47,407 bases of DNA from the NCBI GenBank assembly GCA_900169235.1, contig FWCC01000231.1:1-47407 (forward strand), read 5' to 3'. The translations under genes and the position numbers were made by a program. Each line of letters starts with the position of its first letter. Positions within the stretch are counted from its first letter, which is position 1. The stretch is from Zarea fungicola (lineage: Eukaryota > Ascomycota > Sordariomycetes > Hypocreales > Cordycipitaceae). Below are positions 43,571 to 47,407 of this stretch, piece after piece. The notes under the pieces are model-generated. The model was not told the DNA's origin. It ran no database searches and was given only the letters and a program-made list of their open reading frames with translations.

Positions 43571-46500
43571 ATTGCCCGGACAGGATTTTTGGAGAACGCA
43601 CCGTCCCGCCACTCACCCCAAGGAACAAACCAACCACAGCCTGTACCATACTCAACGGGCTCGCTCCCTGGATTTTTCCTTTCTTCTATTTCTTTATTGT
43701 CCATTCGAACCATTTTGGAATTTCCAGCCCCCCTCTCAACTGGAGACACGAACCATTATGGATACCTTCAACACCCCAAAGGAATGGCATTGTCAGACTG
43801 TACACTAATCTGATTTTTTTGTTTATCCATGGACGGAGTTTCGCCTGGATGGATACCCATACTTTATACCCCGGAGTACCTGTTTTTGAATGTTCTTTTT
43901 CTCATTTTTCCCTTCTGGATATCAGGGTCTATTAGATGCATGGACACGACGCGCAAGATGGATCCCAAGGGCAACCTGTACTATCAACCGGAAAGCGCAG
44001 AGCGCATGCACCACTGTCTGGTGCCATTATGTTTTGTTTCTTGTTTTTGTTTCGTGCTGAAAATTTAGAGTGATACCCGCGGCAGTCGTTGAGATAATGA
44101 CCGAGTACGCTGGGAGAGTCGTCGACTTTGGATATTTTGCGTTTTTGTTATAGACTGGAAAGGAAAAGAGAATTGGTTTGGAAAAATTGGGCTATATTGT
44201 TAATATCGCTTTGCTTTATGAAGCATGGATGACATACGTATTTTGACTTGAAATAAATTGGAGGATTTTTTAAATGACTTGCTCATATCCTTGTGATGAA
44301 CGCGACAAGACCCAAGCCTGGAACAAGATGCATCCTGACGGCCGTTCTACCAATACGAATTAAAATGGAGCAGACAAACAATTAATGCAGCCGTGCTATG
44401 CAGGTCTGACGCTGATAGAGATCTCAGCCACCATCATAACTCTTGCCTGCCAGCAGAAAGCTTGAGCCTTCAACATTTGACCCTGGCTCAACTCTCGACA
44501 CCATGTATACGATGTTCACCAACCACGACATCCACCAACCGAACTATCTCCGCTAAGAGAAAGTATTGCCAAGAACATAATCTTCTTCTCTCCGTTTCCT
44601 TAATTGCCCCTCCCTTGCAACACTCGCGCGTCCGAGCCCCTCCTTGATCTGAGTCGCGTCAAGTGAGACATTCCACTCTCTTCCCACCATCGGTTACGCC
44701 GTTCCGCACAGCTACCAAACACATTCAGCTTCTTTTTTAAAACCCCCCCTGTAGCCTTTTTTTATTTATTCAACAGGCCCCATTTTCCTAGCTGATCTTA
44801 AAAAATTGAACTTGAAAAAAAAAAGACATAGGCTGGCTTGTGGAGAAGAGAGAAGAAGACGGCGAGTGAGAAGAGTGAAAAAGAGATGGTGTAAGACATC
44901 AAATCAGGCCATGGACGAGAAGCTAATAATCCCAAGCAAAGAAAAGAAACGACAAAAAAAGGGTCTGCAGGCGTGAATCTAACGATTCGATGATTGAAAA
45001 TTTTCTAGATACTTTATTGTACATGTGCAGATTTTGCTTCCCATGTAACTATGTGTTTCAGAAAAAGCCCATCCCAAGTATGTATGGATGCGTCTTTGCT
45101 TTTTGGACACAACCCCCGCCCTTTAGAGTTCAATGAACCGTCGACCAGTAACAATCCACAGTGTAGACTCCCAGTGATAAGACTTGCTTTTTTTCAGTAA
45201 TTCCTTTTCAGGTTTTGCTTCTGTGATGGGCTCTTTTTTATAGTGCAGTAATTTGGAGTAATTGTTTGAAACCTTTCTGCCATTTTCTCTTGAACTCTTG
45301 CGTGAATCAATTTAATACGAAAGGTGTCAGCTGAATTTGTCTGTGTGCCATCCATTATCAAACGCCCTCCCCCTATTAAAGTTCCCGTCCTTTGGCCCGT
45401 CAGAATGGCACCGGGCGTGTGTCCGTGACAGGGCCGAGCCGGAGGAACAAAGGGCGACGACGGCACGGCAAGTGGGCTGTTGTACAAATACGTTGTGGCT
45501 GCGGAGTTATTACTTACTCGCGTAAATGGCTTTCCTCATCGTTGCGTAAAAGAGTACAGACGGTCTGTATTTACCGGGTTAACCTTTACTTTACTCTGCG
45601 CATGCTTGTCACACGGCTGGTATCACAGGTCTCCTCCCCCTCATATCTTGTCTTTGTATTGACCGACTAAACAGCGGCAAAGTTGACAAAGAAAATCCAT
45701 ACTAGTTAACCTTTCTTCCCCTCTCCCCTCTTCTCGCCTGTGAGGGGGAAAAACGGCAAGGGGAAAAGCAAAAGCCCGCTTAGACCTCGCGACGCCCCCC
45801 TTTACCCTCCTTCCGTCCCGTTCAGAAGCGTCGGTGGCGGAACGGTGGCGGCGCATCACCTGCATTAAGTTCCCAGGTCCAAACCCGCATGATGATCAGT
45901 TACTGAAACGGCAAAAAGCCTGCTCTTCCTTCCTTCCCGCTTCTAGCCCGCTGTGGTCCCTCTTCCCCCGCACGAAGCCTCCTGAAACCATTTGAGCTTT
46001 TTGGTGTCACTGGAAAGGAAGTTCAATGCGGGGGTTTGGTGCATTCAATAGTTTTCTTCGCTGTACAAGCATCTTGACTCACGAGGCTACTCTTGTCTCT
46101 TTGCATAACCGTAACCTCCTTTGCCAAGTGTTCTCCCAGTGCGTGATTTGTCTGTAAGTGAGGGGAAGTGGAAGGGGTGGCGCTCTGTATTATTGATTAC
46201 ACTGCGTTAAAAACCACTTGGGGTATGGTGGCACCCAATGCCACAGCTAGCCATGCCAATGCCATGCGACGTGCGACGCTAGAGTAATGGAGCCATGTGT
46301 GATGGGCAAGATCTCTTTCTGCAGGCCCATGTAGCCTGCCCTCACGAAGCCCTCTCTTGTGAAGACAAAAAAAAACCCCCCCCTCTTCGAATATTTAGCC
46401 TCCTTTGACGAGCCCACCTGAGAGAAGCTATTCCCTGCTCACTCAGCTCAGCCCGTCTGTATATATAGATTGTGGGTGAGCAAGCTGTGATATATGTCCA

Positions 46501-47407
46501 GTGATGCACGTCACCGTTGCACTCGGCGCCAACCTCTCTGTATCCCATCGAATCAGACTCGTCCAGCGGCCCACCCCCAAATTTGCAGCCGCAAATCTAG
46601 AGCCTGTGTTGGTGGTTGTGTGAAGAGGCGAGGTACACGAGACTACATCCCAGCCATTCGAATTTTTCTAGATGAAAACCAAATCACATCCATCTTCGAT
46701 TCCTTTATGGAAAAACCATGCCCATCGGCAGTTTTCACTACTCTATGCTCCGTACGTTGTTCCTATTCATGGAGGTGGGCACCATCCACCAAGTAACCCA
46801 GTTGCGGCTTGTCGCCGGCGCATGGAGGAGGGAATTCGTTGGTGGCTTTTTTCCCGTAGTCAGCCATGCAGCTTGCATCTCTCCTCATCTAACATCATGC
46901 AGGCCACCCGAACAGGATAATAAGCAGATGGCTTGCTGCAACCGTAAGAAATAAAGCCTCACCAAAAGAGCGCGACGTAGTGACAAGGCTACCAACTACT
47001 TGCTTATGCCCCCCCTCCGCAGTATGCCAGTGTATTTAGAAACTAGTCTGATGATGTTCCCAAGCTATGGGAATGACACTAATTCTTTCCCTTGGGGCTT
47101 GGGGGGCCGTTTCCAAGGAAATCACAGGTCATGAACGCATGAACGCATGAACGCCTCCATGCTCGATTAATGACGCTTTCTTGGTGGAGTGGTAATGTCC
47201 ACCGTGCCCCGTCTTCCGCACTTGCCGAAGAACCATGGGAGGGGCGTGCGATTTGGCAGGAATAATACAAGCTAGTTGGCTATAGTTAACTGGTGCCATC
47301 ATAAATAAGTATAACTAGGTAGTCTGTATTTGCTGGCTAATTATTGGACCTCGACATGGCGCAGCTTATGGCGTCAAAACCGTCCGCTATCCCTTTGGAT
47401 GTCATAA
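43571..47407. other. gene-poor right end of the window
   Basis: The first ~500 bp are 3' flank of the preceding gene. Beyond, no gene is supported. Named features: a C/T-rich tract at 44500-44780 that resembles a leader or promoter, purine-rich sequence at 44840-44960, an A-run/C-run at 46367-46383, and a tandem TGAACGCA repeat (three units, about 47131-47154). No tRNA or rRNA was found. Confidence 0.45.

Noticed and set aside
45880..45900. GGTCCAAACCCGC resembling a tRNA T-arm on the minus strand
   Set aside because: Loop consensus and remaining arms are missing.

Overview
The window reads as nuclear DNA of a filamentous ascomycete, most likely a sordariomycete of the order Hypocreales. The reasons are short GT-AG introns of about 50-210 nt with CTRAC-like branch points, C-ending codons in highly expressed genes, families such as 2EXR, WSC/GPI wall proteins and LaeA-like methyltransferases, and long gene-poor intervals. 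Species cannot be fixed from sequence alone. No CRISPR array, rRNA, intact transposon or prokaryotic operon was seen.

Layout. 0.7-1.7 kb: a two-exon conserved hypothetical (+). 2.5 kb: a short relic resembling a retrotransposon protease. 3.1-4.1 kb: a Cox14-type cytochrome oxidase assembly protein (-). 5.5-6.7 kb: ribosomal protein eL13 (+, five exons). 7.0-9.3 kb: a SmgGDS/RAP1GDS-like armadillo protein (-). 9.8-11.0 kb: a 2EXR-domain gene whose frame changes midway (+). 11-13.6 kb: a gene-poor stretch holding a small cysteine-rich secreted protein gene whose promoter and start now point away from its coding body, plus an intron-containing tRNA-Lys(UUU) at its edge (-). 14.2-14.7 kb: Pam16/Tim16 (+). 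15.3-17.6 kb: biotin-protein ligase (-), divergent from the Coa4-type CX9C protein at 17.7-18.4 kb (+) across only 113 bp. 18.7-19.7 kb: Mgm101 (+). 20.2-21.5 kb: a long Yop1/REEP/HVA22 protein (-). 22.8-23.9 kb: a MetE-like methyltransferase (-, intronless). 27.2-28.6 kb: a WSC-like, cysteine-repeat, GPI-type wall protein (+). 31.4-32.8 kb: a LaeA-like methyltransferase with a 30-nt microexon (+). 42.2-43.6 kb: a Sordariomycete conserved protein of the kind often annotated 'vegetative cell wall protein gp1' (+). The intervals 24-27, 28.7-31.4, 32.8-42.2 and 43.6-47.4 kb have no gene I can support.

Functionally the left half is housekeeping. Four products serve mitochondria (Cox14-like, Pam16, Coa4, Mgm101) and biotin ligase supplies biotinylated carboxylases, some of them mitochondrial. 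The right half is more accessory in character: a surface protein, a possible regulator of the LaeA class, and large non-coding spacers.

The most unusual signal is at 12.1-12.8 kb. A roughly 0.39-kb segment bounded by inverted CGTTGT microhomology appears to have flipped, cutting an otherwise intact small secreted cysteine-rich gene inside its signal peptide. Exon structures below were derived by eye from splice consensus and frame continuity; none has been tested against transcripts.
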